The notes below the pieces were generated by a model that was not told where the DNA came from, ran no database searches, and saw only the letters and a list, made by a program, of their open reading frames with translations. The position numbers and the translations under genes are program-made. A stretch of 13,134 nucleotides of DNA from CAYVBW01 sp964449995 (GTDB lineage Bacteria > Patescibacteriota > Microgenomatia > UBA1400 > PJMF01), in NCBI GenBank assembly GCA_964449995.1, contig CAYVBW010000020.1, positions 1 through 13,134 on the forward strand, written 5' to 3'. Within the stretch, counting starts at the first letter, position 1; every line of letters starts with the position of its first letter. Positions 7,581-12,676 of this stretch are shown piece after piece.

Positions 7581-7614
7581 TATTTCTATCAAAAAGATAT
7601 AAATCTTTATCATT
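7572..7614 (+). promoter_or_regulatory. Operator-like inverted repeats over the cassette promoter
   Basis: Nested inverted repeats cover the -10 and the start site: AATGATAA (7572-7579) with TTATCATT (7607-7614), TGATA (7574-7578) with TATCA (7587-7591), and AAAGAT-ATAA-ATCTTT (7593-7608). The obvious ligand is the Cro/C1-type protein encoded third in the cassette, which would give autorepression. Binding is inferred. Confidence 0.5.
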
Positions 7615-7636
7615 AAAAAATTTGAAAGGAACAAAA

Positions 7637-8089
7637 ATGCTAATAGCAAAATCCAGTTGGTTTAAAAGAAGAAAGTATGGTGGTTGGGGCTTAACACCTA
7701 ACACTTGGCAAGGTTGGCTGTATATAACAATTATCATTGGGGTGTTTACACTCTTTCAAGCTCTCCCCTTTTGGGATGACACTATACGGATGACAGCCAC
7801 CATCATCTGGTTAGTTTTCCTATTTGTGGATTTAACACCACTAATGATTGCTGTTAAAAAAGATGAGCTTGAATACAAAATTGAGGCGATTGCTGAGAGA
7901 AACGCCGCTTGGGCGATGTCGTTAATTCTTGTTTTTGGGCTACTTTATGAGTCAATCCTAGCTTCAATGGAAGGTGAAATCTATATTAATTGGATTATTG
8001 CCACTGCCCTAATAGGCGGAGCCACAATTAAATCGATTACAAATTTATATTTAGAAAAGAAGGGTTTAAGCAATGAAACAAAAAAATAA
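7637..8089 (+). CDS. Small four-TM membrane protein of unknown function, first gene of the HTH cassette
   Basis: 150 residues. The start is ATG 7637: GAAAGGA (7624-7630) is a strong SD 6 nt upstream. The in-frame TTG at 7622 lies before this SD and is not needed. After a basic, Trp/Gly-rich N-terminus (FKRRKYGGWGLTPNTWQGW, residues 9-27) there are four hydrophobic segments at about 26-43, 51-72, 90-108 and 116-136. A charged loop (KKDELEYKIEAIAERN) lies between the second and third. I do not know its function. The end overlaps the next gene by 17 nt, so the two are translationally linked. Membrane-protein/XRE-repressor operons of this shape are common in Firmicutes and Patescibacteria; the repressor usually controls its own operon. 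Confidence 0.8.
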   Translation: MLIAKSSWFKRRKYGGWGLTPNTWQGWLYITIIIGVFTLFQALPFWDDTIRMTATIIWLVFLFVDLTPLMIAVKKDELEYKIEAIAERNAAWAMSLILVFGLLYESILASMEGEIYINWIIATALIGGATIKSITNLYLEKKGLSNETKK

Positions 8090-8474
8090 ATACCACAAAA
8101 CTACACTCCTAGCAGGGCTAATTTTAATCATCCTCGGAATAATTTATTCTCTAACTGGAATAGGAGGCAACTTTATTAGTTTGTTGTTTATCAATATTGG
8201 TTTGATTTTAGCTATTGTCTCAATGCTGAAATTTAACAGATTAGGAGCAGGCTCAGAGCAAGATGAAAGAACCAGACAATTATCAACTATCAGTTTGTCT
8301 TATTCTTGGCTATTAACCTTTATAGTGTTAAATGTTGTGTTTTGGTTAGATTGGTTAAACTTTCTAAATCTGACTCTATCTCAAGGAGTATCTTTAATTA
8401 TTTCTGTCATGATAATATCGGCATCTATTGCTAAATGGTGGCTAAATACCAAAGGATATCAAGATGAAAAATAG
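8073..8474 (+). CDS. Small four-TM protein, DUF2178-like
   Basis: 133 residues with hydrophobic segments at about 10-28, 32-50, 70-93 and 100-120. The charged stretch between the second and third (GAGSEQDERTRQLSTISLSYSW) resembles the conserved region of DUF2178-type predicted membrane proteins, which are often encoded with small XRE regulators; this assignment is from memory. SD GAAGGG (8059-8064) lies 8 nt before the ATG, inside the preceding gene. The 3' end overlaps the repressor gene by 11 nt. Function unknown; the pair with the preceding four-TM protein suggests a joint membrane complex. Confidence 0.75.
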   Translation: MKQKNKYHKTTLLAGLILIILGIIYSLTGIGGNFISLLFINIGLILAIVSMLKFNRLGAGSEQDERTRQLSTISLSYSWLLTFIVLNVVFWLDWLNFLNLTLSQGVSLIISVMIISASIAKWWLNTKGYQDEK

Positions 8475-8667
8475 AATTAAAGAGTTCAGAGCTAAAGCAG
8501 ACCTTACCCAAGAGCAACTTGCTGAACAAGCTGGCGTAACCCGAATGACTATCGTATTTTTAGAACAAAATAAATATAATCCTTCACTAAAATTAGCTCA
8601 TAGAGTGGCAAAAGTACTAGGTACCTCAATTGAAAAATTATTTGAATTTGAGGAGGAGGAGGATTAA
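8464..8667 (+). CDS. Cro/C1-type (XRE) HTH transcriptional regulator
   Basis: 67 residues, essentially one HTH_3 domain: IKEFRAKADLTQEQLAEQAGV (helices 1-2), TRMTIVFLEQNKYNPSLKLAHRVAKVLG (recognition helix onward), then TSIEKLFEFEEEED. It matches the compact YozG-type regulators that have no ligand-binding domain. SD AAAGGA (8451-8456) is 7 nt before the ATG, within the upstream gene; the genes overlap by 11 nt. Probable role: DNA-binding autorepressor of the cassette, acting at the inverted repeats around 7572-7614. The acidic tail is unusual but common in the group. The gene ends 11 bp from the tRNA-Trp 3' end. Confidence 0.93.
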   Translation: MKNRIKEFRAKADLTQEQLAEQAGVTRMTIVFLEQNKYNPSLKLAHRVAKVLGTSIEKLFEFEEEED

Positions 8668-8678
8668 AAAGTATTCTG

Positions 8679-8750
8679 CAGGGCGGGAAGGATTTGAACC
8701 CTCACGAGTGGTTTTGGAGACCACCATGCTACCATTGACATCACCGCCCT
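8679..8750 (-). tRNA. trnW: tRNA-Trp (anticodon CCA)
   Basis: 72 nt on the minus strand: acceptor AGGGCGG/CCGCCCT with discriminator G, D stem ATGT/GCAT, anticodon stem GTGGT/ACCAC with loop CTCCAAA (anticodon CCA), T stem GAGGG/CCTTC with loop TTCAAAT. The 3' CCA is not encoded. The 3' end faces the HTH cassette 11 bp away. It reads UGG only, consistent with UGA being a stop. Confidence 0.95.
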
Positions 8751-8871
8751 TAGTTTATTAATTTAATTTTTCCTAACCGCTCATCATAAGATTACTTGCA
8801 AAACCTAAATCTGGATCTTAATTTTACCCCAACTCTTTCAAAACTGCTAGAATAATTACATTCATTAATAA

Positions 8872-8885
8872 AGTAAGATCTTACT
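8872..8885. promoter_or_regulatory. 14-bp perfect palindrome just before the glycosyltransferase-like gene
   Basis: AGTAAGATCTTACT is fully palindromic and ends 4 bp before the ATG at 8890. It includes TAAGAT, a weak -10 candidate 10 nt before the start, so it may be an operator over the promoter. No SD is present. Function inferred. Confidence 0.35.
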
Positions 8886-8889
8886 ACTT

Positions 8890-10269
8890 ATGCCCTATCT
8901 CGATCCTAGTCTTAAAAAAACGCTTAAAAAAGACAAGCAGTTACTTGAAACAACCAAGCTTCCCATCATCACTGTTTCTGCTTCTTATATTGAAGACCTA
9001 AAAGGATTTCATGATTTTAAAGAAATTGATACCACCACCGATGTAGTTTTTTCCAGAGCCCATTACTCAATGGCTTTAGCTGTAGCTGTTCAAGCCTGGC
9101 AGGATCATATTGATCCCAAAAAAGCCTGGGTGGTAGATCCAACCAACTATGTTAAGGCTAAAGATTGGTCAAACGTTGTCTTCACTGAAACAGTAGGTAA
9201 AACTTTAGCTCGTACTCCAATCTTAAAAAAACTCAAGGATCTGGCTGATAAATTTGCTCGCAATAAACTCCCTATTCTGGGCAGTATTACACCACCCCTG
9301 CTCTACCTGACTCAAAATATCAAACAGCCAATTTTATCTCTGCATATTGTTTCGGGTAATATTCTGGCCCAACAAGGTAAAAAAATTTTTCAAATGGTGA
9401 CTGACCCCCATGTTAGAGAGGATTATTTAAATCAGGCTGAACAAGATAATATTACTTTTTTGGTTTTTGATGAAAAAACCAAAACTGACTTTTTAGAAAA
9501 AGCTGCCTTACTTAAAAAAAAGGTTGATCCCAAACGTGTGATTGTCAGTGGACCCCCAGTTGATCCACGTATTATCTCTGCATCCAAAAACAAAAAACCC
9601 TGGACCAAAGGTCCTATAAAACTTTGTATAACCACTGGAGGCTTGGGTACTAATAAAAATGAAATCAAAAAAATCCTTGAGCAACTTCTGCCAGAACTTA
9701 GAAAACGGCCCAGCCCTTATCAATTATTAGTTTATGCTGGTACACATCAAGATTTAGCTGAGATGGTGCTTAAGCTAGCAGCCCAAGAAAAAGTAGCGGT
9801 TAACCTAATTGCGGGCGATGACCCTGCTAACTTTCATCTAAAAGGAAAACTAAATAAACTACCAGATGCCCGAAAAATAAAACAAGAACTAAACTCAGCC
9901 AAATTAAGCTTAATTTACCACCCCCAAATTGTCGATGCTAACGAACTATTAACCCACTTTTCCTTTCCCTGGGCTGATGGCTTTATCAGCAAACCCTCAG
10001 GCGACATGGCTTACGATGCAGTTGCCAGCGGTAGTTTTTTGCTCACCTTGCAGGAATGGGGAGAGTGGGAGCACAACATCAGAGAAATTTTTACTCAATC
10101 AGGGGCAGCGCGCAGAGCAAAGGTGGATAATATTGTAACTCAGCTGAAAAGCTTAGCCTCAACTCAAGGAGGCTCTGCTGCCTGGATCACTCAAGCCATG
10201 AAGTCAGCCTTAAATATTGACCAGCTTTACACTAGTGGAGCAAAAAATATTATCAAGGCTGTAAAATAG
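8890..10269 (+). CDS. GT-B fold glycosyltransferase-like protein (GT28/MGDG-synthase-like)
   Basis: 459 residues, no signal peptide, no clear TM. Two-domain GT-B layout: an N-terminal half with TDPHVREDY (171-179) and FLVFDEKTK (190-198), followed by VSGPPVDPR (219-227), which resembles the VTGxPVxPxF linker of diacylglycerol glucosyl/galactosyltransferases. The C-terminal half begins with a glycine-rich TTGGLGTNK (248-256) and has SKPSGDMAYDAVASG (367-381), equivalent to the nucleotide-sugar-binding KPGG.T..EA...G motif of MurG and MGDG synthases. These point to a processive or lipid glycosyltransferase using a UDP-sugar at the membrane. The sequence is divergent (KPSGD instead of KPGG), so acceptor, donor and even activity are uncertain. 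The start is ATG 8890, four bases after a perfect palindrome, without SD. It converges with rpmG, 29 bp apart. Confidence 0.55.
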   Translation: MPYLDPSLKKTLKKDKQLLETTKLPIITVSASYIEDLKGFHDFKEIDTTTDVVFSRAHYSMALAVAVQAWQDHIDPKKAWVVDPTNYVKAKDWSNVVFTETVGKTLARTPILKKLKDLADKFARNKLPILGSITPPLLYLTQNIKQPILSLHIVSGNILAQQGKKIFQMVTDPHVREDYLNQAEQDNITFLVFDEKTKTDFLEKAALLKKKVDPKRVIVSGPPVDPRIISASKNKKPWTKGPIKLCITTGGLGTNKNEIKKILEQLLPELRKRPSPYQLLVYAGTHQDLAEMVLKLAAQEKVAVNLIAGDDPANFHLKGKLNKLPDARKIKQELNSAKLSLIYHPQIVDANELLTHFSFPWADGFISKPSGDMAYDAVASGSFLLTLQEWGEWEHNIREIFTQSGAARRAKVDNIVTQLKSLASTQGGSAAWITQAMKSALNIDQLYTSGAKNIIKAVK

Positions 10270-10298
10270 CCCAGACATTTCAGAGAAAAATCCGAAAA

Positions 10299-10502
10299 CT
10301 ACTTCAGCTTTTTAGCTAATTTGTGTTCTGTTCTTTTATTACACTTGGGACAAAACTTTTTGAGAGGAAAAGTGGGATCCTCACCCTGCTGTTTTTTTTG
10401 AGTCTCATTCATTTTGTTGAACTCTGTAATATAGTTGAAAGACTTACACACAGAACAAACTAAACCCACTGGTGCTCGATTATCTTTTTTCTTTGTTGCC
10501 AT
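10299..10502 (-). CDS. rpmG: Large-subunit ribosomal protein bL33, zinc-binding form
   Basis: 67 residues. Two CxxC knuckles are kept: VCSVCKSFNYIT (Cys16, Cys19) and KKFCPKCNKRTEHKLAK (Cys51, Cys54), the zinc-ribbon form of bL33. The family normally has 49-55 residues; here the segment between the knuckles (NKMNETQKKQQGEDPTFP) is about ten residues longer. SD AGGAG lies 4 nt before the ATG, one of the few clear SDs in the window. In many bacteria rpmG precedes tRNA-Trp-secE-nusG; here these genes are still near each other but on different strands. Confidence 0.9.
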   Translation of the reverse strand: MATKKKDNRAPVGLVCSVCKSFNYITEFNKMNETQKKQQGEDPTFPLKKFCPKCNKRTEHKLAKKLK

Positions 10503-10559
10503 AATTCTCCTGTTAAATTTTGTAGAGTTAATTTTTGTAAATTTGTTAAGAGGTTGAAT

Positions 10560-10568
10560 ATTCTAACA
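10560..10568 (-). promoter_or_regulatory. Extended -10 promoter element of rpmG
   Basis: Minus strand TGT-TAGAAT, an extended -10 (TGn plus hexamer) about 57 bp upstream of the rpmG ATG. The -35 (TTCTGC at 17 bp) is poor, as allowed with extended -10 elements. Confidence 0.4.
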
Positions 10569-10625
10569 TAAAATTCCAAATTGCAGAACAATGCCCGGAG
10601 CAAATCACAAAACTTTGTTAACTTG

Positions 10626-10699
10626 AGCCAACGGTGAGATTCGAACTCACGACCTACGGTTTACAAAACCGTTGCTCTGACCAACTGAGCTACGTTGGC
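10626..10699 (-). tRNA. trnT: tRNA-Thr (anticodon TGT)
   Basis: 74 nt: acceptor GCCAACG/CGTTGGC with discriminator T, D stem GCTC/GAGC, anticodon stem ACGGT/ACCGT with loop TTTGTAA (anticodon TGT), T stem GTGAG/CTCAC with loop TTCGAAT. CCA is not encoded. It reads ACA and, by wobble, ACG. Confidence 0.96.
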
Positions 10700-10791
10700 T
10701 TAAAAATCTTATTAATAAGCGACCATAATAACACCGAAAGTAAACAAAATTAAAAATAATCCCTTAACCTCAAACAAATACAGCAATCATG

Positions 10792-10863
10792 AGCCGAAGA
10801 TGGGATTCGAACCCATGGCCACCATCTTACCAAGATGGTGCTCTACCCCTGAGCTACTTCGGC
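10792..10863 (-). tRNA. trnT: tRNA-Thr (anticodon GGT)
   Basis: 72 nt: acceptor GCCGAAG/CTTCGGC with discriminator T, D stem GCTC/GAGC, anticodon stem CCATC/GATGG with loop TTGGTAA (anticodon GGT), T stem ATGGG/CCCAT with loop TTCGAAT. CCA is not encoded. It lies 92 bp upstream of tRNA-Thr(TGT) on the same strand; together they read at least ACC, ACU and ACA. Confidence 0.96.
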
Positions 10864-10893
10864 AAAATTAACTAGATCCATATTAAACAAACA

Positions 10894-10914
10894 TACTATT
10901 TTAGCATAATAGTA
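10894..10914. repeat. 7-bp inverted repeat upstream of the tRNA-Thr pair
   Basis: TACTATT and AATAGTA separated by 7 nt, 31 bp upstream of the tRNA-Thr(GGT) 5' end on the minus strand. It overlaps where that tRNA's promoter should be (TAAAAT is read on the minus strand here). Hairpin or operator; function unknown. Confidence 0.35.
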
Positions 10915-10917
10915 CTT

Positions 10918-10943
10918 GATATTTGGTATAACCGAGTGGTGAT
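10918..10943. repeat. Copy 1 of a 26-bp dispersed repeat
   Basis: GATATTTGGTATAACC followed by GAGTGGTGAT. It matches 22 of 26 positions of 12333-12358, at the end of the heptamer array before secE. This copy has two heptamer-like units (GATATTT, GGTATAA) and lies 62 bp upstream of the structured RNA candidate. Confidence 0.6.
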
Positions 10944-11004
10944 TGATTGAAATTAAAGCTGGTAATGCTTAATCTTAAGTCTTAATGTGCAATTCTAATC
11001 CCAA

Positions 11005-11159
11005 CTTTAACAACCAAGTGTGGGAGATAATATAACGTTCCCGCAAGATGTAAAGTGGGTAGGATGCTCCCAACTCCACGGAGTTGGCAGACGACCCATA
11101 AACCCTTTTGAGAACTGTTCAGGAAAAATTTATTTACCTCCCACATTTGATTGTTAAAG
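11005..11159 (+). ncRNA. Candidate structured small RNA, about 155 nt, rod-shaped, family not recognised
   Basis: The terminal arms 11005-11026 and 11138-11159 pair over 22 positions with one C-A mismatch and one G-U. Nested inside are AACGTTC (11034-11040) with GAAC-GTT (11112-11119, one bulge), TGGGT (11056-11060) with ACCCA (11094-11098), and an apical hairpin CCAACTC-CACG-GAGTTGG (11070-11087). The internal loops lie between these helices, so the whole is one long interrupted rod. It is locally richer in G+C than the flanks. On the plus strand TCTAAT (10994-10999) would start transcription near 11006, and a hairpin with U-rich tail follows at 11168. No long open frame covers it. It lacks the signature motifs of tmRNA, RNase P RNA and SRP RNA. 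The overall shape (long closing stem, loops, apical stem) recalls 6S RNA, but I cannot confirm that. The strand is uncertain: TTGACA also points inwards on the minus strand (11190-11185). Confidence 0.6.
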
Positions 11160-11167
11160 ACCTGTTT

Positions 11168-11200
11168 TATAGATTTGTGAAATCTGTCAAATCTATATTT
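11168..11200 (+). terminator. Hairpin after the structured RNA, probable weak terminator
   Basis: TATAGATTTG (11168-11177) pairs perfectly with CAAATCTATA (11188-11197) around a 10-nt loop, followed by TTTAATT. An alternative AGATTT-GTG-AAATCT hairpin (11171-11185) competes. The stem is A+T-rich and the U tract short, so termination is plausible but not strong. Confidence 0.45.
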
Positions 11201-11221
11201 AATTATAAACTAATTATAAAC
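11200..11221. repeat. Tandem duplication of 11 bp
   Basis: TAATTATAAAC occurs twice head to tail. The surrounding 11200-11320 is very A+T-rich with no gene visible; it ends in the promoter of the 11360 gene. Confidence 0.6.
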
Positions 11222-11322
11222 AAACTAACACAAATATAAAAGATAAAATTTCTAATTAATTGTTGCTTAGATCAACACCACACAATAATCTACTACCTAG
11301 CTTAAAGATATATTCCTTCCTC

Positions 11323-11350
11323 TTGACTACTACCCTCTTAAACCTATATT
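11323..11350 (+). promoter_or_regulatory. Promoter of the two-TM cysteine-module gene, leaderless start
   Basis: TTGACT (11323-11328), 16-bp spacer, TATATT (11345-11350); both hexamers match consensus at five of six positions. Only 9 nt separate the -10 from the GTG at 11360, so the mRNA leader would be 0-3 nt. This also supports the GTG as the true start. Confidence 0.7.
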
Positions 11351-11359
11351 CTAATAACA

Positions 11360-12286
11360 GTGACTAAAAAACTGCCCAACCTCATAAAACAATTTGCCCA
11401 AGATTTTCAAATACCAGTCGCTGTGGTTTATCTAGCAATTTTTGCTGTAGTTTCTGTTGCTGGAATATTTGTGACTACTTCTGCTATTAGAGAAGAGCAA
11501 ATAATTAGAGGTCGAGCTACTTATCAGGTGGTGGGCTGTAATGAACCATGTACTCATAACCACCAGTGCGAACCAGATCATTTTTGTTTTCAAGGACGTT
11601 GTAGATTGGCAGACAATCCTGAAAGTCCAACTTGCGAATTAACTCCAGTTCCCTCCCCCACAACTCCTCCTGTTATCACTGAGCCCACCCAGCCGATAGA
11701 TAAAGGAACAGAAACTCCACTGCCAACTGAGACTGAAGAACCAGAAGAGGCAACCGATGCAGCTATTTTACAACCAACTCCTATAGAAGAAATGGAAGAC
11801 TCAACAGTGGTTGCACAACTTGAACCAGAACCCACAATTGTTGTTGATGAAGAAATCGAGCCAATTGCTAAACCAGATGTTTCAGAATCAACCTTTTTTG
11901 AACAAATCCTAGGGGCACTAAATCAAATTTTTCCAAATACTGATGATGTCTCACTACCCATGATTTTAGGTATTGGCTTGGTGGGTTTAGTTATCTTGTT
12001 AATCGTCGTCTCGTTGGCAAACTCCAAAAAAAATAAATATCGACCGACAAATTTCAAAAGTTTAGAACTGCCACAACAGGAACAACAACCCGAACCAACA
12101 AAACCAGCTCAGCCTGCTCAAACAATTCATTCTGACAAAGTCTCCATTCCCACCAATAAACAACCGGCCACACCTACCCCTCAGCCAAAATATAGTGATG
12201 GTGACTCCGATGATCTTACCCCTCCGCCATCAACTATGATTTCAAGAATCAAAGAAAAAGATATTGAAGTTCCTCGGGATGATTAG
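11360..12286 (+). CDS. Two-TM envelope protein with a six-cysteine external module, function unknown
   Basis: 308 residues. Layout: short basic N-terminus, TM1 (about 19-40), a Cys-rich module (Cys60, 64, 70, 76, 81, 92; pattern C-x3-C-x5-C-x5-C-x4-C-x10-C) in the sequence GCNEPC...HNHQCEPDHFCFQGRCR, a Pro/Thr/Glu-rich linker (95-175), TM2 (about 200-221), and a hydrophilic Pro/Gln-rich tail. The six cysteines suggest three disulfides outside the membrane, similar to small EB/EGF-like Cys modules seen in Patescibacteria surface proteins. The basic residues before TM1 and after TM2 fit both ends in the cytoplasm and the module outside. It starts with GTG under a leaderless-type promoter. I do not recognise a family; adhesion or envelope sensing is only a guess. 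The gene precedes the secE-nusG operon on the same strand. Confidence 0.75.
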   Translation: MTKKLPNLIKQFAQDFQIPVAVVYLAIFAVVSVAGIFVTTSAIREEQIIRGRATYQVVGCNEPCTHNHQCEPDHFCFQGRCRLADNPESPTCELTPVPSPTTPPVITEPTQPIDKGTETPLPTETEEPEEATDAAILQPTPIEEMEDSTVVAQLEPEPTIVVDEEIEPIAKPDVSESTFFEQILGALNQIFPNTDDVSLPMILGIGLVGLVILLIVVSLANSKKNKYRPTNFKSLELPQQEQQPEPTKPAQPAQTIHSDKVSIPTNKQPATPTPQPKYSDGDSDDLTPPPSTMISRIKEKDIEVPRDD

Positions 12287-12296
12287 TGGTGGTGTC

Positions 12297-12346
12297 GGTA
12301 TCTTGGTATTTGGTATGTGGTATTTAGTATTTGGTATTTGGTATAG
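12297..12346. repeat. Tandem array of a 7-bp unit (GGTATTT)
   Basis: After a first 8-nt unit GGTATCTT (12297-12304) come six heptamers: GGTATTT, GGTATGT, GGTATTT, AGTATTT, GGTATTT, GGTATAG. GGTGGTG sequences flank both ends (near 12287 and 12351). The array lies between the stop of the Cys-module gene and secE, in a 182-bp spacer with no other gene. An inverted partial copy (ATACCAAACAC, 12402-12412) lies downstream and could fold back on a unit. Confidence 0.85.
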
Positions 12347-12358
12347 CCCGGTGGTGAT
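12333..12358. repeat. Copy 2 of the 26-bp dispersed repeat
   Basis: GGTATTTGGTATAGCC followed by CGGTGGTGAT, identical to 10918-10943 at 22 of 26 positions. It forms the right end of the heptamer array. Confidence 0.6.
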
Positions 12359-12447
12359 ACTAAATGCCCAATTTTTAACATTTTTGACAAGCTCGCTGTA
12401 GATACCAAACACTCTTCACCATCCACTAGATACACAACCCCAAACTG

Positions 12448-12456
12448 TGCTAAAAT
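12448..12456 (+). promoter_or_regulatory. Extended -10 promoter of secE-nusG
   Basis: TGC-TAAAAT is an extended -10 with 12 nt before the secE ATG, giving a leader of about 5 nt and no SD. No good -35 at normal spacing; a perfect TTGACA at 12384-12389 is too far upstream to pair with it. Confidence 0.45.
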
Positions 12457-12468
12457 AACCAGTTCATT

Positions 12469-12651
12469 ATGAAGTTTATTAAAAAATATATTGGACAAGT
12501 TATTGCGGAGTTAAAAAAAGTAACTTGGCCTAATAAAGAACAAACCATTAACAAAACAGTATTGGTGCTGATTGTCAGCGCTGTTATTGCGCTATTTATC
12601 GCTGGAGTTGATTTCATACTGCAGAATATAATGAGAACCTTAATCAACTAA
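12469..12651 (+). CDS. secE: Preprotein translocase subunit SecE
   Basis: 60 residues, the short single-TM type. SecE clamps the SecY channel of the general secretion system. The conserved amphipathic helix and turn are present: FIKKYIGQVIAELKKVTWPN (residues 3-22), with the hallmark E-LKKV-WP, followed by one TM (about 30-52, VLVLIVSAVIALFIAGVDFIL). It lies 25 bp upstream of nusG, the nearly universal bacterial order. The start is ATG without SD, 12 nt after an extended -10 box. Confidence 0.95.
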   Translation: MKFIKKYIGQVIAELKKVTWPNKEQTINKTVLVLIVSAVIALFIAGVDFILQNIMRTLIN

Positions 12652-12676
12652 ATTTAAACTAATTAATTTTCAAAAT

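Noticed and set aside
7622..7636. Upstream in-frame TTG as start of the first cassette gene
   Set aside because: It lies before the strong SD GAAAGGA, which is placed correctly for the ATG at 7637.
8679..8750. Attachment-site duplication of the tRNA-Trp 3' end
   Set aside because: I found no second copy of the tRNA 3' sequence on the far side of the cassette (7430-7636) and no integrase gene in the window.
9432..9723. Two minus-strand open frames inside the glycosyltransferase-like gene
   Set aside because: Overlap each other and a coherent 459-residue plus-strand gene; composition typical of antisense reading.
11005..11159. Assignment of the structured RNA to tmRNA, RNase P RNA or SRP RNA
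   Set aside because: I find no tRNA-like ends or T-loop (tmRNA), no GAAAGTCCGGGC-like core (RNase P) and no GGAAGGAAGCAGCC-like apical region (SRP) on either strand. 6S RNA is left open because its signature is mainly structural.
11590..11835. Ser/Val/Gly-rich minus-strand frame opposite the 11360 gene
   Set aside because: It is the mirror of the Pro/Thr/Glu-rich linker, a known source of spurious long antisense frames.
12297..12346. CRISPR array or coding repeat
   Set aside because: Units are only 7 bp with no spacers, and the region has no start or frame of its own.
12384..12389. Perfect TTGACA as the secE -35
   Set aside because: The extended -10 lies about 61 bp downstream, and no -10 is seen at 15-19 bp.
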